From Solen grandis (Eukaryota > Mollusca > Bivalvia > Adapedonta > Solenidae): 64,000 nucleotides of DNA. The stretch spans positions 37,095,352 through 37,159,351 of the forward strand of contig CM037781.1 in assembly GCA_021229015.1 (NCBI GenBank). Reading direction: 5' to 3'. Of this stretch, positions 11,106-22,483 are shown in pieces (positions within the stretch are counted from its first letter, which is position 1; each line of letters starts with the position of its first letter). Under the pieces are notes generated by a model. That model did not search any database. It saw only the letters and a list, made by a program, of their open reading frames with translations, and had not been told where the DNA came from. A program made the position numbers and the translations under genes.

Positions 11106-13618
11106 TTACATTTCCGCGATCAACCGCTTTGTTGGTATCCGATTCCGGGATGACTGGCGCCTTATTGGTGGAAGAGCCGTCACCGTTTTCTCTGATGAAT
11201 TGACCCGAGTACTGCTATCCAGTACAGGTGAAGGTGTTGGACTAGATGGTTCGTTATGGCCTCCCACCCTTTTTCCTCTCCACTGTCCCTAAGGCCCCTT
11301 TCCCCCGGCCTTTTCCCAACAGACTGACCCGGTTCGAATGTCCTGTCTCTGATTGACCGAACCATCTTCCTCTGAGATTTTTCAACTGTTTTCTGCATGC
11401 ATGGTTTCACTCTGTCTAACTTCGTCATTAATGTCCTACCCAGAAATAACATTGCTGGATTTTCATTGGTTGTTGCATGAACTGTGTTTCTATATTGCAA
11501 CAGAAACCTTGATAATTTGGTTTGTATAGAACCATTATCATTCTTTGCAGCTTTGAGTGCCTGCTTGAACGTTTGCACGAACCTTTCTGCAAGTCCGTTA
11601 GTTCTCGGATGATATGGAGCTAAACGGATGTGCTGAATTCCATTCCGGTTCATGAATTCTGCAAACTCTTCTGATGAGAACTGTGGGCCATTATCACTTA
11701 CAACAGTTTCACAAATACCATAATCTGCGAATGTGCTTCTCATCACTTCGATTGTCAATGATGTGGTCGTCTGCTTCAATAACTTTACCACAGGCCATTT
11801 CGAATACGCATCCACCATGACAAAGAACATGTGTCCCATGAATGGCCCCGCAAAATCAATATGTACCCGGCTCCAAGGCTTCTTGGGAAACTCCCACGGA
11901 TGAATTGGCGCTTCCGGCGGCATTGGTTTGTTGTTCATACACCCTGAACAAGATTTGGCCAAGCGCTCAATATCTCTGTCCAAATTGAGCCACCAAACGT
12001 AACTCCGTGCCATGGATTTCATTTTGACCATTCCCAGGTGTCCTTCATGTAATTCCTCTAACACCTTCTTCTGAAGTGTTTCTGGAATGATGACACGTGC
12101 GCCCCACAGAATACATCCCTGGTGAAGAGATAATTCATTTTGCCTATTGCTGTAGCTTCGCATCTCCACATCGTTTGGCCATTGCGATGAACCCTTTTTA
12201 AGGATGTCCAGCACCACTGTCAAAGTTTTATCTCTTCTAGTTGCCTTAGCCACATCACTGGCAGTTACTGGCAGCGCTTCCATTAGGGACGCCTGATACA
12301 GTTCTGTTTCATCTAAGACATTCACCCCAGCAATCTCTAATGGCATTCTTGACAAACTGTCACAATTTCCATGCACTTTGGTATTTTTGTATTTTATCTC
12401 ATACTGATACCCAGCTAGAAATAAAGAATATCTCTGCAGTCTAGCAGCTGTGGTTGCGTTGGTTCCCTTGCTTGGATGAAATATTGTCAGTAGTGGCTTG
12501 TGGTCAGTTACTAGCAAGAAATGTCTACCAAACAGGTAAGAATTGAACTTCTTGATTCCCCATACAATGCTCAAAGCCTCTTTATCTATCTGACTGTACT
12601 TTTTCTCAGCTTCATTCAAGCTCCTTGAGGCAAATGCAATTGGTCTCTCATCACCATTTTGCATCACGTGGCTCAGGACACAGCCCAATCCATATGAACT
12701 GGCATCAAACGCTATCATGATTGGTAGAGCGGGATCGTAATGGGTAAGCACCAGATCAGAAGCAATCATTGCTTTGACCTTATTCACTGCTTCCTGACAC
12801 TGAACTGTCCATTCCCATTTTGTGTCCTTTCGCAGCAACCTATGCAGTGGGTGGAGAACTGTGGACAAGTCTTTCAGAAATTTGCTATAATACTGGACAA
12901 GTCCCAAGAAAGAACGCAGATCATGTACATTCTCAATTGGCGGTGCATTTACAATTGCCTCAATCTTTTCGTCTGTTTTGTGAAGTCCTTCACTATCAAT
13001 TTTATGGCCACAAAATGTGATTTTATCTTCAAAAAATGAACATTTTGCTACATTGACCTTGACATCACTCTCATTCAGTTTCCTTAGTACTGCTTCCAGG
13101 TTTCTCAAATGATCTTTTTCCGTCTTCCCAGTAATGATAATGTCATCTAGAATCACTTGTACCCCGGGAATGTCACTGATTATCTGTTCGATTGTTCGCT
13201 GAAAGATCGCAGGTGATGATGCAATTCCAAACACAAGCCTATTGTAGCGAAACAGCCCCTTATGAGTGTTGATGGTAAGAAGACTCTGACTTTCTTCATC
13301 CATTTCAATTTGGTGATATGCCTCTTTCAAGTCTATTTTTGAAAATTGCTGCCCACCAGACAAATTGGCGAAAATATCGTCAATCTTTGGAAGAGGATAC
13401 TGATCTGCTTTCAAAGCTGGATTTACAGTAACTTTGAAATCACCACAGATTCTAATGTCCCCATTGGCTTTTGGCACTGTGACTATTGGCGTTGCCCATT
13501 CACTGTGGTCCACTTTCTGCAAAACACCTGATTTCACAAGTTCCTCCGACTTCTCCTCTACCCGCGGTTTCAACGCAAATGGCACTGGTCTTGCTCTCAT
13601 GAATTTTGGCTGGACATT
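11106..13618 (-). pseudogene. Ty3/gypsy pol: RT, RNase H, integrase
   Basis: This is the pol of an LTR retrotransposon, resembling the K02A2.6-type gypsy pols common in molluscs. From the methionine at 13600, the first ~250 residues are reverse transcriptase (KIDLKEAYHQIEM; catalytic ILDD in place of YxDD). RNase H follows (FDASSYGLGCVLS; DKEALSIVW; TDHKPLL), then an HHCC zinc finger (HEGHLGMVK...CSGC) and the integrase core (HIDFAGPF, SDNGPQF, PYHPRTNGLAERF, giving D, D and E). A stop codon at 13619-13621 separates it from the upstream fragment in the same frame. Past about 11320 the natural reading shifts frame: a basic tail ending near RRQSSRN and a stop at 11106-11108 appear in another frame. 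The copy is therefore inactive as read. GC content is higher than in the surroundings. Confidence 0.9.
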
Positions 13619-13900
13619 TTATTTCAATGACAACTTGGCTTTGACATTTTTCATGCAGCCTAAGCCTTCCTGGAACACTTCTCCATATTTGGTTTTCAGA
13701 TTCGCAATTTTCTCTGTCGTAGTGGAACAATTCAGGGATTTAATTTCTGACCAATCCAACTTGAATGCTCTGAACCACTCACGCCCAAACAATGGCCTTT
13801 CCCCTTTGCTTGTCACATACAAATTCATCTCTTTTGTCTGATTTGCAATCTTGACCTTGCAAGCAAATACACCTTTGGGTTTGATAATTTCCCCTGAGGA
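13619..13900 (-). pseudogene. Gypsy pol upstream fragment (protease end and linker)
   Basis: The frame runs out of the assembly gap and contains RPLFGREWFRAFKLDW, the usual C-terminal end of a retropepsin domain in gypsy elements. Next is the linker to reverse transcriptase (KYGEVFQEGLG, KAKLSLK). It ends in TAA at 13619-13621, after which the same frame continues directly into the RT region. An in-frame stop at this point is abnormal for gypsy pol, so this is a broken copy. Gag and the protease active site lie in or beyond the gap. Confidence 0.85.
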
Positions 13901-14000
13901 NNNNNNNNNNNNNNNNNNNNNNNNNNNNNNNNNNNNNNNNNNNNNNNNNNNNNNNNNNNNNNNNNNNNNNNNNNNNNNNNNNNNNNNNNNNNNNNNNNNN
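13901..14000. other. Assembly gap (100 N)
   Basis: A run of exactly 100 N, which looks like a gap of unknown size. The gypsy pol on the left and the Helentron peptidase on the right are both cut by it. Confidence 0.98.
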
Positions 14001-14300
14001 AATCTCATGAGAGCTCACACTGAAGTATGCAGACAAGACTACATAGGATTCTACAGTCCAGCACAGCTGCACTTCTTTACATCTGCCGAATATCAAAAAG
14101 ACCCTACAGTGATTGTACCCTTGCCATTAAATGTTGACTCTATACACATTCATCCTCTGTCTGGACACTGGGTGACATCATATTTCAACAGTGACACTCG
14201 GCAATTATATGTGTATGACTCTCTGAAATCACCCTTACACTTGAGACAAGTGTCTGATCAATTGGGAGTAATATATCGCAGTGATTTAGTAGAAGACTAG
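14001..14300 (+). pseudogene. Helentron peptidase, N-terminal part (Ulp1/C48-like)
   Basis: The frame is open out of the gap and carries LSGHWVTSYF (His in CAC 14165-14167) and LYVYDSL (Asp shortly after). This matches the His/Asp half of the Ulp1-like (C48) cysteine peptidases that accompany transposon proteins in invertebrates. It ends at a TAG at 14298-14300. The catalytic Cys region continues in another frame just downstream (VCGVMSVAYAF, Cys codon 14339-14341), so a frameshift near 14285-14300 splits one domain. Family assignment is by motif; an OTU-type peptidase is the alternative, but the HW..D..C order favours C48. The N-terminus is missing. Confidence 0.7.
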
Positions 14301-17300
14301 TATATGCTAATGTTACACAGCAAAGAACTGAACCTGTATGTGGAGTTATGTCAGTAGCATATGCCTTTTCATGCCTTTTAGGACAAAATCCAGAACACAT
14401 CTGCTACAATGTTGCAAGAGCAAGAGACCATTTGAAACAGTGTTTTGTTGCTGCAGAAGTTTTGCCATTTCCAACTGAAAATATTTCTGAAAATGATTGG
14501 TTAGACTCTTATTTAAGAGATCAACATGAAAAAGCCCAACAAATAAGAAAACCTCTAGATATGTGTTCATCTGTAAAACAGTCTACTGATGAAAAGAGGG
14601 AAAATGCTAGATTGAGAAAGATAAGAAGCAGAAACAATAAAGAGGTTGCAGAAAAAGAATTGTTCAGACGGAAAGAGAAACGACAAAAATTATTGGGCAA
14701 GATGAAAGAAAATAATTACAAGAAAAAGGCCAGGGCAGATTGTCAAGTAAGACAGAAAGAGGTTGAAATGAAAAGGAGGGCAAGGACTGATCTGAGTGTC
14801 AGGCAGAAAGAGGTTAAAATGAAAAGGCGGGCAAGGGCTGATCCAAAAGTTCGAAACAAGGAAATTGAAATGAGGAGGCAAGCAAGGACAGATGTGCATG
14901 TCAGACAGAAAGAGGTTGAAATGAAAAGGAGGGCAAGGACTGATCTAAGTGTCAGGCAGAAAGAGGTTGAAATGAAAAGGCAGGCAAGGACTGATCCAAG
15001 TATCAGACAGAAAGAGGTCGAAATGAAAAGGCAGGCAAGGACTGATCTCAGTGTCAGACAGAAAGAGGTTGAAATGAAAAGGCGAGCAAGGACTGATTAT
15101 AATGTCAGACAGAAAGAGGTTGAAATAAAAAGGCGAGCAAGACAAGATCCCCTAATTAGACGGAAAGAAGTATATGCAAAGCAGAAAGCTAGAGAAAATC
15201 CATTAGTTAAGGAAATTGAGCGTGTTAAGAAACAGCATAAACGTTCAGTTGGAAAATTCAGGGATAGAGAAACATATTTGAATAGATTGTCAGTAAAGAA
15301 AAAGAGAAATTCAAAGAAGTCTACATTTAACATTTTGGGCTTAATCCAGTTGTTTAAAGACTGTGTTGATACAGGTTCTGATTATGAGTGTACATGTTGT
15401 TCACAGTTATTCTTTCAACACTCTGTTGTTAAAGTACCACTAAAGCTAAACATTGACAAAGAACTTCACTCAAAATGTGTGACTGGTACATATAGTGTTA
15501 ATCAGACTGAGTGGATATGTCATACATGTTTAAGTTATTTAAGAAAAGGAAAGCTTCCTCCTCTAAGCAAAGCTAACAAGATGGAATTCCCTAATAGACC
15601 TCCAGAACTTGAACTGAACACTTTAGAGGAACGTTTGGTTTCACCAGTGAATGTATTCATGCAGCTTAGGGAGTTGCCAAGTGGGAGGCAGGCTTGTGTT
15701 ACTGGCAATGTAGTAAATGTACCAGCAGATAATGTGACAACAGTTCAGATGCTTCCAAAACAACTGGATATGTCTGGCACAGTTCCTGTGAAATTAAAGC
15801 GAAGACTGAGATACCGTTCACACTACATGTATGAAAATGTGAGACCAAATAAATGTTTGGAAGCCACAAAAGTTCTTCTTCAAAAAACATTGTTTAGCAA
15901 CATTGTAACAAATGGGATTAATGATCATTGGCAAGATGATATTGTACAAGATTCCAAATGGAACACCCTTATTAAAGCTGATGGAATTTCTGATGAGAAG
16001 GTTGAAAAAGAAAACCAGTCTGAATCATTTCAAGATCAGGAACTTTTTATGGAAATAACTGATCAGAATTATATCAGTGTTACATGTCAAACTAAGAAAC
16101 AAGAAGATATGGTTAGTTATTATGAGGAGGATCAGCCTCACCACAGTATCAGTGCTCAGGATTCAGATGAACTGTCTAATAACCATCAAATTGCAGTTGA
16201 AAGTACAGTGATATTAAATGACACTGAAATTGGAAAAAAGACAATTGAGCAGTCAATAAATAATGACAGTGCTAACATTAACATACAATTTCAGAATGAT
16301 GTAGAAGTAACAAATAATGGTACTCAAGCACAAGCTAGTGCAAAGTCTGTGAATGACGAATCAGACTGGAGTGAAGCTGAAGATGAACCTGTTGGAGAAA
16401 TGGACACCATGCTGTCACCATTTGTTGCAAATGCAGATGGCCAACATAATATTGCCTTTGCTCCTAGTGAAGGAAATACACCAATAAGCATCTTTTCTCA
16501 GAACGTAGAGGAACTAACCTTTCCGACTATTTTTTGTGGTGAGTCACGGCCCTCCAACAAAGAGCGACCAGTTGCTGTCAAATATTCTGATATAATCAAA
16601 TCAGAGTTGCGACGAAGTGATAGAAGAGCTGCAACATCTATAACAAATATATTCTTCAAGGTAAGGAAGTTACAATTGAAACAGATTCAAGATAAGATGT
16701 GGTTATCCATGAGAAGGAACAAAACAAAAGGGAAGACTTACACAGTCAAAGATGTAAGAGATAAAGATATTGTAGATAAAATGGTGAAGTTAGATGAAGG
16801 CTACAAAATATTCAGGTCACTCAGGTCTACCCCTCCGTACTGGGAGAATGCCAAGAAAGACATCTTTGCCATGATCAGGCAGCTGGGACTTCCCACCTGG
16901 TTCATCAGTCTGTCAGCTGCAGAAACACATTGGATACCACTTCTTGTGTCATTGGCAAAAATTGCAAACAACAAGAATTTAACTGAAGATGATGTTGAAA
17001 ATTTAAGCTGGGATGAGAAGATTCAGCTAATCAGGAGTGATCCCGTGACGGTGGCCAGATACTTTGACTACAGGGTCCAGCAGTTTTTCCAAGTATTCCT
17101 GTTGGACAAGTTGTCTCCTCTGGGAAGGGTAAAGGATTTCTTTTATAGAATAGAATTCCAGCACAGAGGATCCCCACACATTCATGGCCTTTTGTGGATT
17201 GATGGTGCTCCTCAACATGGTGTTAATACAAACAAAGAAATTGAGGCATTCATTGATCAATATGTGACAACATCATCTCTTGGCATGTTGGTTAAGTATC

Positions 17301-19162
17301 AAAGACACAGACATTCATATACTTGCAGAAAAGGAAAACGGAAAGAGTGTAGATTCAACTTTCCTCTCCCACCAATGCCAAATACACAAGTATTAGAGCC
17401 ACTGGGTGACATACCAAAAGAAGAGATGACTATTCACAAGGAGAATTGGGATACCATAAAATCCAAGTTGTCTAATCTTCCTCAAGATACCCAAGAAACA
17501 TTCGAAGACTTACTTGAAATACTCAACCTTTCTGAAGAAGACTATATCTCTGCAGTTAGATGTACATTGACAGATCCAAAAGTTTTTCTTCAAAGATTAC
17601 CAGATGCAGTTAGAATCAATGCCTACTGTCAGTCTGTAATGCAATCCTGGCAAGCTAACCACGACATCCAGTATGTTCTTGATGCTTATGCATGCGCCAT
17701 GTATATTGTCAGTTACATAAGCAAGGGACAGCGTGGCATAAGTGAACTTTTGAGAAGAACATGTGCTGAAGCTAAGACAGCAGGAAGTGATGTTCGTCAG
17801 CAGGTAAGGGCAATAGGCAACAAATTCACAAGGCATTCAGAAATGAGTGCGCAGGAAGCAGTGTACATTGCACTGCAGATGCCACTGAGACGATGTAGTA
17901 CATCCTTCACATTCATAAACACTAGCCCACCAGAGGAACGCCCATTCATAATAAAGAGTGCAGACCTACTAGAACTTCTTCCTGATGATTCTGAAGATAT
18001 TCAGTCTTCTAATATCTTCAGCAGATACAAAGAAAGACCAAAAGCAATGAGAAACATGTGTCTAGCAGACTTCGTATCCTGGTATGATCTTGTTGTAACT
18101 CCGCATAAAAAGCCAAGCAAGTCACTCAGTGAGCTTCCTGAAAGTGAAATTGATGACAATGAAGATGACAATCCTGCTTCAGATGCAGTTGACAAAAGTT
18201 CTCTTGTAAAACTCTTAAATGGCTCAGTAATGAGAAGAAGAAAAAAGCAGAAAGTTATAAGATATGTTCGATACAACAAAGAGAAGGATCCAGAGAACCA
18301 TTTCAGAGAATTACTGCTGCTTTTTCAGCCTTGGGTAGAAGAAGATCAACTAAAGGAAAACTGTCAGACCTATGAAGAAAGATATACTCAACTACAGGAA
18401 GAGATCAATGTCAAAAGAAGTGAGTATGAACATTTCGCAAAAGAGTTGGATTTAGCAGAAAAGCAGATCCAAGAGAATGAAAATGAACAAATGTATGACA
18501 GTGTTGCTCCAACAGTCCAGGATCGTGAGCTGCAGGATATAGATCAAGATCAGGATCAGGCAGAGGAAGGTGAAGAGCTATTCACTAACTATGATATCGG
18601 TAAAGACCTAGGTGTGTCAGACCGACCCGCTGCAGGAGGATCTTCTACAGAAGAAGTTATTAGAAATAGAGTGTCTGATGCTGAATTTAGACAAGATGTG
18701 AGAACATTGAACACAAAGCAGAGGGAGTTTTTCTTACATGTTCTGAAGAGCATAAAAACATCTGACAAACAGTTGTTTGTGTTTCTAAGTGGAGGGGCTG
18801 GTGTTGGAAAGTCCAGAACAACAAAAACCTTATATCAGGCTTTGATTCGTTATTTCAATACTCAGCCAGGTTCAGACCCAGAGCAAGTTAATGTTCTTCT
18901 TACTGCACCTACAGGTAAAGCAGCATACCTAATTGGAGGAAAAACAATACATTCGGCTTTTAATATACCTGCAAATCAGAAGTATGTGTATAAACCCCTG
19001 ACAGCAGAAAAACTGAACACAATGAGATTACAGCTAGGTGCATTAAAGGTTCTGTTCATTGATGAAATCTCAATGTGTGGTGGCAGCTTATTCTCCTACA
19101 TTGACCAGCGCCTTCAAGATCTTAAACAGGTCAACAAACCATTCGGGGGTTTCATATCATAG
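14285..19162 (+). pseudogene. Helentron protein: peptidase end, Rep, helicase N-part
   Basis: This is the replication/transposition protein of a rolling-circle transposon. The frame is open from about 14285; the first in-frame ATG is 14348, and residue numbers count from it. Order: peptidase Cys region (just before the ATG); a Lys/Arg-rich stretch with nine 17-residue repeats (135-287, RQKEVEMKRRARTD type); a Cys-rich possible zinc-binding segment (C348-C351, C391, C394); an acidic low-complexity linker (~530-720); a Helitron_like_N/Rep domain (SAAETHW; HUH motif H944-I-H946 in SPHIHGLLW; tyrosines Y1119 and Y1123 in YIVSYISK); a second acidic linker with likely coiled coil; and a PIF1-type helicase start with Walker A GGAGVGKS (K1488) and Walker B FIDEIS (D1572, E1573). 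The frame breaks at TAG 19160-19162 after a G-run. No introns are seen. Confidence 0.88.
14750..15208 (+). repeat. 51 bp tandem repeat coding for nine 17-residue units
   Basis: Nine consecutive 51-base units lie inside the Helentron frame. Each encodes a unit close to RQKEVEMKRRARTDLSV. The first seven are very similar and the last two diverge. The units are highly basic with regular heptad-like charge, so a helical, possibly nucleic-acid-binding rod is plausible by inference. Confidence 0.9.
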
Positions 19163-20796
19163 CCATTGGAGATCTGTTTCAATTGCATCCTGTGAGAGAT
19201 AGGTGGATATTTCACTATGCTAACAGTGCTGTAGATGACCTCAGTGTCCTTGCTCCACATGTCTGGCAAGATAACATGAAACTTTTTGAGCTGACACAGA
19301 TCATGCGTCAAGCAGATGATAAAACATTTGCTAAAGCCCTTAATAACATTCGAGAAGGAAATCAACAGAAATCTGATATTGATTTGCTTAAGTCTCGGCT
19401 CATTTCATCATCTAGCCCACAGTATCCACATGAGGCAACTCACATCCTTTACTACAACAAAGCTGTTGTAGCTCATAACACAAAAAGTTACAACAACATC
19501 TCAACCCAGAAGGTGACGTCCACAGCAGTAGATGTAGTTGTAGGAGATCTTACAATTGAAGTGAAAAGAAAAATTCTTGATAATGCTCCAGAAAAGCAAT
19601 CAGAATCAATGGGTTTAGCAAAGATTTTCAGCACAGCAGTCGGCTTACGGAACGAACTAACTGTCAATCTGGATGTGGCTGATGGTCTGGTAAATGGTGC
19701 TGGTGCTGTTACAAAGATGATTACCTGTACAGCATCTGGAAAACCTAAAATAATTTGGCTACTTTTTGATGAGGACTCAATCGGCAAGGATAGAAGGACT
19801 AGCAGTCAGCACCTGTACAGATGTAATATTTCCAGAGAATGGACACCTATTACACCAGTTGTACGTCAGTTCCCGGTTGGCAGATACAAAAATGCCAAGA
19901 TTCAGAGAACACAGTTTCCCCTTCAGCTAGCATGTGCCAAAACTGTACACCGATCTCAGGGAGATACCTTACAAAAAATTGTTGTTCAGCTGCCAGATGA
20001 AAAGCGAGATCACATCCATTATGTGGCACTAAGTAGAGTGACCACTTTAAGCGGCCTTCATATTCTGGAACCATTCAATGAACAGAAGATTAGTGTTTGT
20101 CAGGATGTTTGTGCAGAAATGATGCGTCTCCGACAATATGAGTGTGAAGTTCAGCTCTGTTACACTCCTATTTACAGATTGGAGGAACATTTGTTCAAGA
20201 TATGTTTTCATAATGCCCAGTCTGTGCATCTTCATTTGCTGGACATCAAAGCAGACCCAAACTTCCAGGCTGCTGATCTACTGATGTTTGTGGAGACCAA
20301 ACTGTGTGACAAAGACACTGATGTAGATATACCTGGTTTCATTACACATAGATATGACTTTTCACCTGAAAGATCACCATATGGCATCATTCTTTATTGT
20401 AAAGAAGGTGTGGAATGCTCATCAGTAAAACTAAGCAGTAATCCAGTAGAAATGGCCCTGTTGACCATCACTAAACCTGTAGAGATGACAGTGCTGTGTG
20501 TTTATTGTAGACCAAAACTGACATGGAAGGTTCTCGAAAACTGCTTTGCACAGGTGCTGCCAAAGTTGAAGCAAACACAAATTCAGGTTGTTATGGGAGA
20601 CTTCAACTGCAATGACTGTCTATACAACAGTCTAGTTAGACTGTTTCGAGGATATTCTTTAGAACAAATCATCACAGAGTCTACAACAAATCTCAACACC
20701 AGAATTGACTTAGCATTTACTAGTGTTAACAAATACAAGTGTGGAACCATAGAATCATATTATAGCTACCACAAAATTGTATGGATGTGTGTGTAA
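19156..20796 (+). pseudogene. Helentron protein: helicase C-part and endonuclease
   Basis: The helicase continues in a new frame from about 19156 (AIGDLFQLHPV, the PIF1 motif III region, where the upstream frame stops). Later helicase motifs are clear: LACAKTVHRSQGDTL and YVALSRVTTLSGLHIL. An apurinic-like endonuclease (EEP fold) follows: FHNAQS (Asn), VETK (Glu) and VVMGDFNCN (GDFN). The usual final SDH triad motif reads SYHK, with Tyr where Asp is expected. A helicase fused to a C-terminal endonuclease defines the Helentron (Helitron2) branch of Helitrons. The stop is at 20794-20796. The displayed reading starts after a one-base frameshift, so this copy is probably inactive. Confidence 0.88.
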
Positions 20797-21265
20797 ATAT
20801 ACATTTGAATTCCAGAAGTTGTACCACTGATTTTAAAAATGCAACACAGTTACTGTCTAAAAACAATATTCAGCATTAAATGTATATATCTATACATTTG
20901 GACCTTGTGCTATCAAAACATCAAATGGAAAGGGAAGAAGAAACTTCTCACTCGACAACAGGATGTCAACTCCGAACCATCTTGAAAGTCAAAGATTGCA
21001 GGATGCAGATAGAGCATGTTTTGGGGGATGATTTCACCTTCAAGCCGCCCTGGTATAAGAATATAGACAGGATAACTAAGTAAGGCAACAGTTTGCTTGG
21101 CTTTTTTTGTAGAGATCTCTACAATCAGGAAATAATAACCTTTGTATACCATACATAATGCTATAAATAAATATACAATTACACGAAATAGCCAATCTTT
21201 GTTTGTAACACATGTCTTGTCTAATAAAATTTTTGTTTTGAATAAAAAAATTGTCTATACATGTA
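20797..21265. other. Helentron 3' noncoding region (end not resolved)
   Basis: No known domain is seen. A 67-codon frame at 20880-21083 is open but unrecognised. The Helentron 3' terminus should lie here, but I cannot identify a convincing terminal hairpin before the next repeat at 21266. Confidence 0.3.
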
Positions 21266-22027
21266 TTTTTGTGTCGCCTGCTTAGCATGGCGGACACATA
21301 GGGATCACTTTGTTCGGCGGCGTCAGCGTCGTCGTCGTCACACATTCTTGTCCAGAGCATAACTCAAAAAGTATTTGAGATATTGCTTTGAAACTTCATA
21401 GATGGAAAGATCTCATGGATTTGTAGTGCAGTGCATAAGAATGATAACTCTGTTTTATTTTTTTGGGGTTACTTGAAACTTCATAGATCTCAATGGAGTG
21501 CACATGAATGATAACTCTGTTTCTCTTTTTCCTTGAGTTGCCCTTTGTTGATACTCAGACTTCATTTTTGTCTGGAGCATAACACGAAAAGTATTTGAGG
21601 TATTACTTTGAAACCTCACAGGTGGAAAGATCTCATGGAGTGCATTGTGCAAGAATGATAACTGTTGTATTTTTGGAGTTATTTCCCTTTGTTTATTTTT
21701 TTGGATTTAATTCTTGTGTGGTGCATAACTTGTAAAGTATTTGAAGTGTTGCCTTAAACATTTATAGTAGATAGATCTCATTGGTCTGAGTGCAGTACAC
21801 AAGAATGATAACTCAATAATGATAATGATGACTACAAACTTGCAACATATATATAATTAACGTCATAAGTGCTTAATGACGTCATAATTTTTCTTACAGT
21901 TAATGTTTTGAATTCATAGTCATTCTGACACTCCTCTGATGAAGACTGTATAGTCGAAAGTGCTCGGGAAAATTATTACATATTGCACTGTTTGAATATT
22001 TTATTCCCCCCCCCCCCCCAAAAAAAA

Positions 22028-22062
<35 letters not shown>

Positions 22063-22202
22063 ATTTGGTGTTATTTTGTACCTCACAAAATAGATTATGC
22101 TTTATCAATAATTTGTCAAAAGATCGATTTTCTAGTCAATTCTTTCATCAAACATGCTTAAATGCAGGCGACACAAGTGTTCCGAGGAACACCCACATCT
22201 AG
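21266..22202 (-). mobile_element. HINE-like element, family 2 (TGTCACCTGC type, minus)
   Basis: It starts (3' end, minus) with GTGTCGCCTGCTTAGCATGGCGGACACA (hairpin), AGGGATCACTTTG and a GTCGTCGTC tract. The core has repeats containing GCATAACTCAAAAAGTATTTGAGATATTGC-like blocks (near 21357, 21580, 21722). It ends with GGCGACACAAGTGTTCCGAGGAACACC, the hairpin that marks the 5' end in the copies at 46618 and 37052. C13 and (TA)n(TG)n microsatellites sit inside near 22007-22060. Confidence 0.6.
22007..22062. repeat. C13, A-run, (TA)n and (TG)n microsatellites
   Basis: A run of C, then A, then TATATATATA and GTGTGTGTGTGT in series. Such a compound tract is prone to slippage. Confidence 0.9.
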
Positions 22203-22483
22203 TGTCATTTGAAATGTATTTCAAAAGAGATTGTTATGAAATATTTGTTCTCTTTATAAAATTCATATATAAGGAATTCGTTTCTGATACAGATATGAGA
22301 CTCTGGCTACAGCAAACAGGAAATCGTGGTCCTGTTGAGTTTGCTTAAAACAGAGTTTTTATTTTACCTTAATAACTCAATATGTTCTTTCTTATATAAG
22401 AATCGAATACCTCTTGTTGATGCTCTTTTCCAAATTGACTGATGGTTGTCTGAAACTTTATTTTCTGTCTTTTTATCCAACAG

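Noticed and set aside
12740..13039. Plus-strand frame of 99 codons
   Set aside because: Antisense to the gypsy RT coding region; a shadow frame.
20880..21083. Upstream PNPO exon or extra Helentron domain (FTFKPPWYKNID)
   Set aside because: It does not match PNPO N-terminal motifs or a known Helentron domain, and no clear splice sites frame it.
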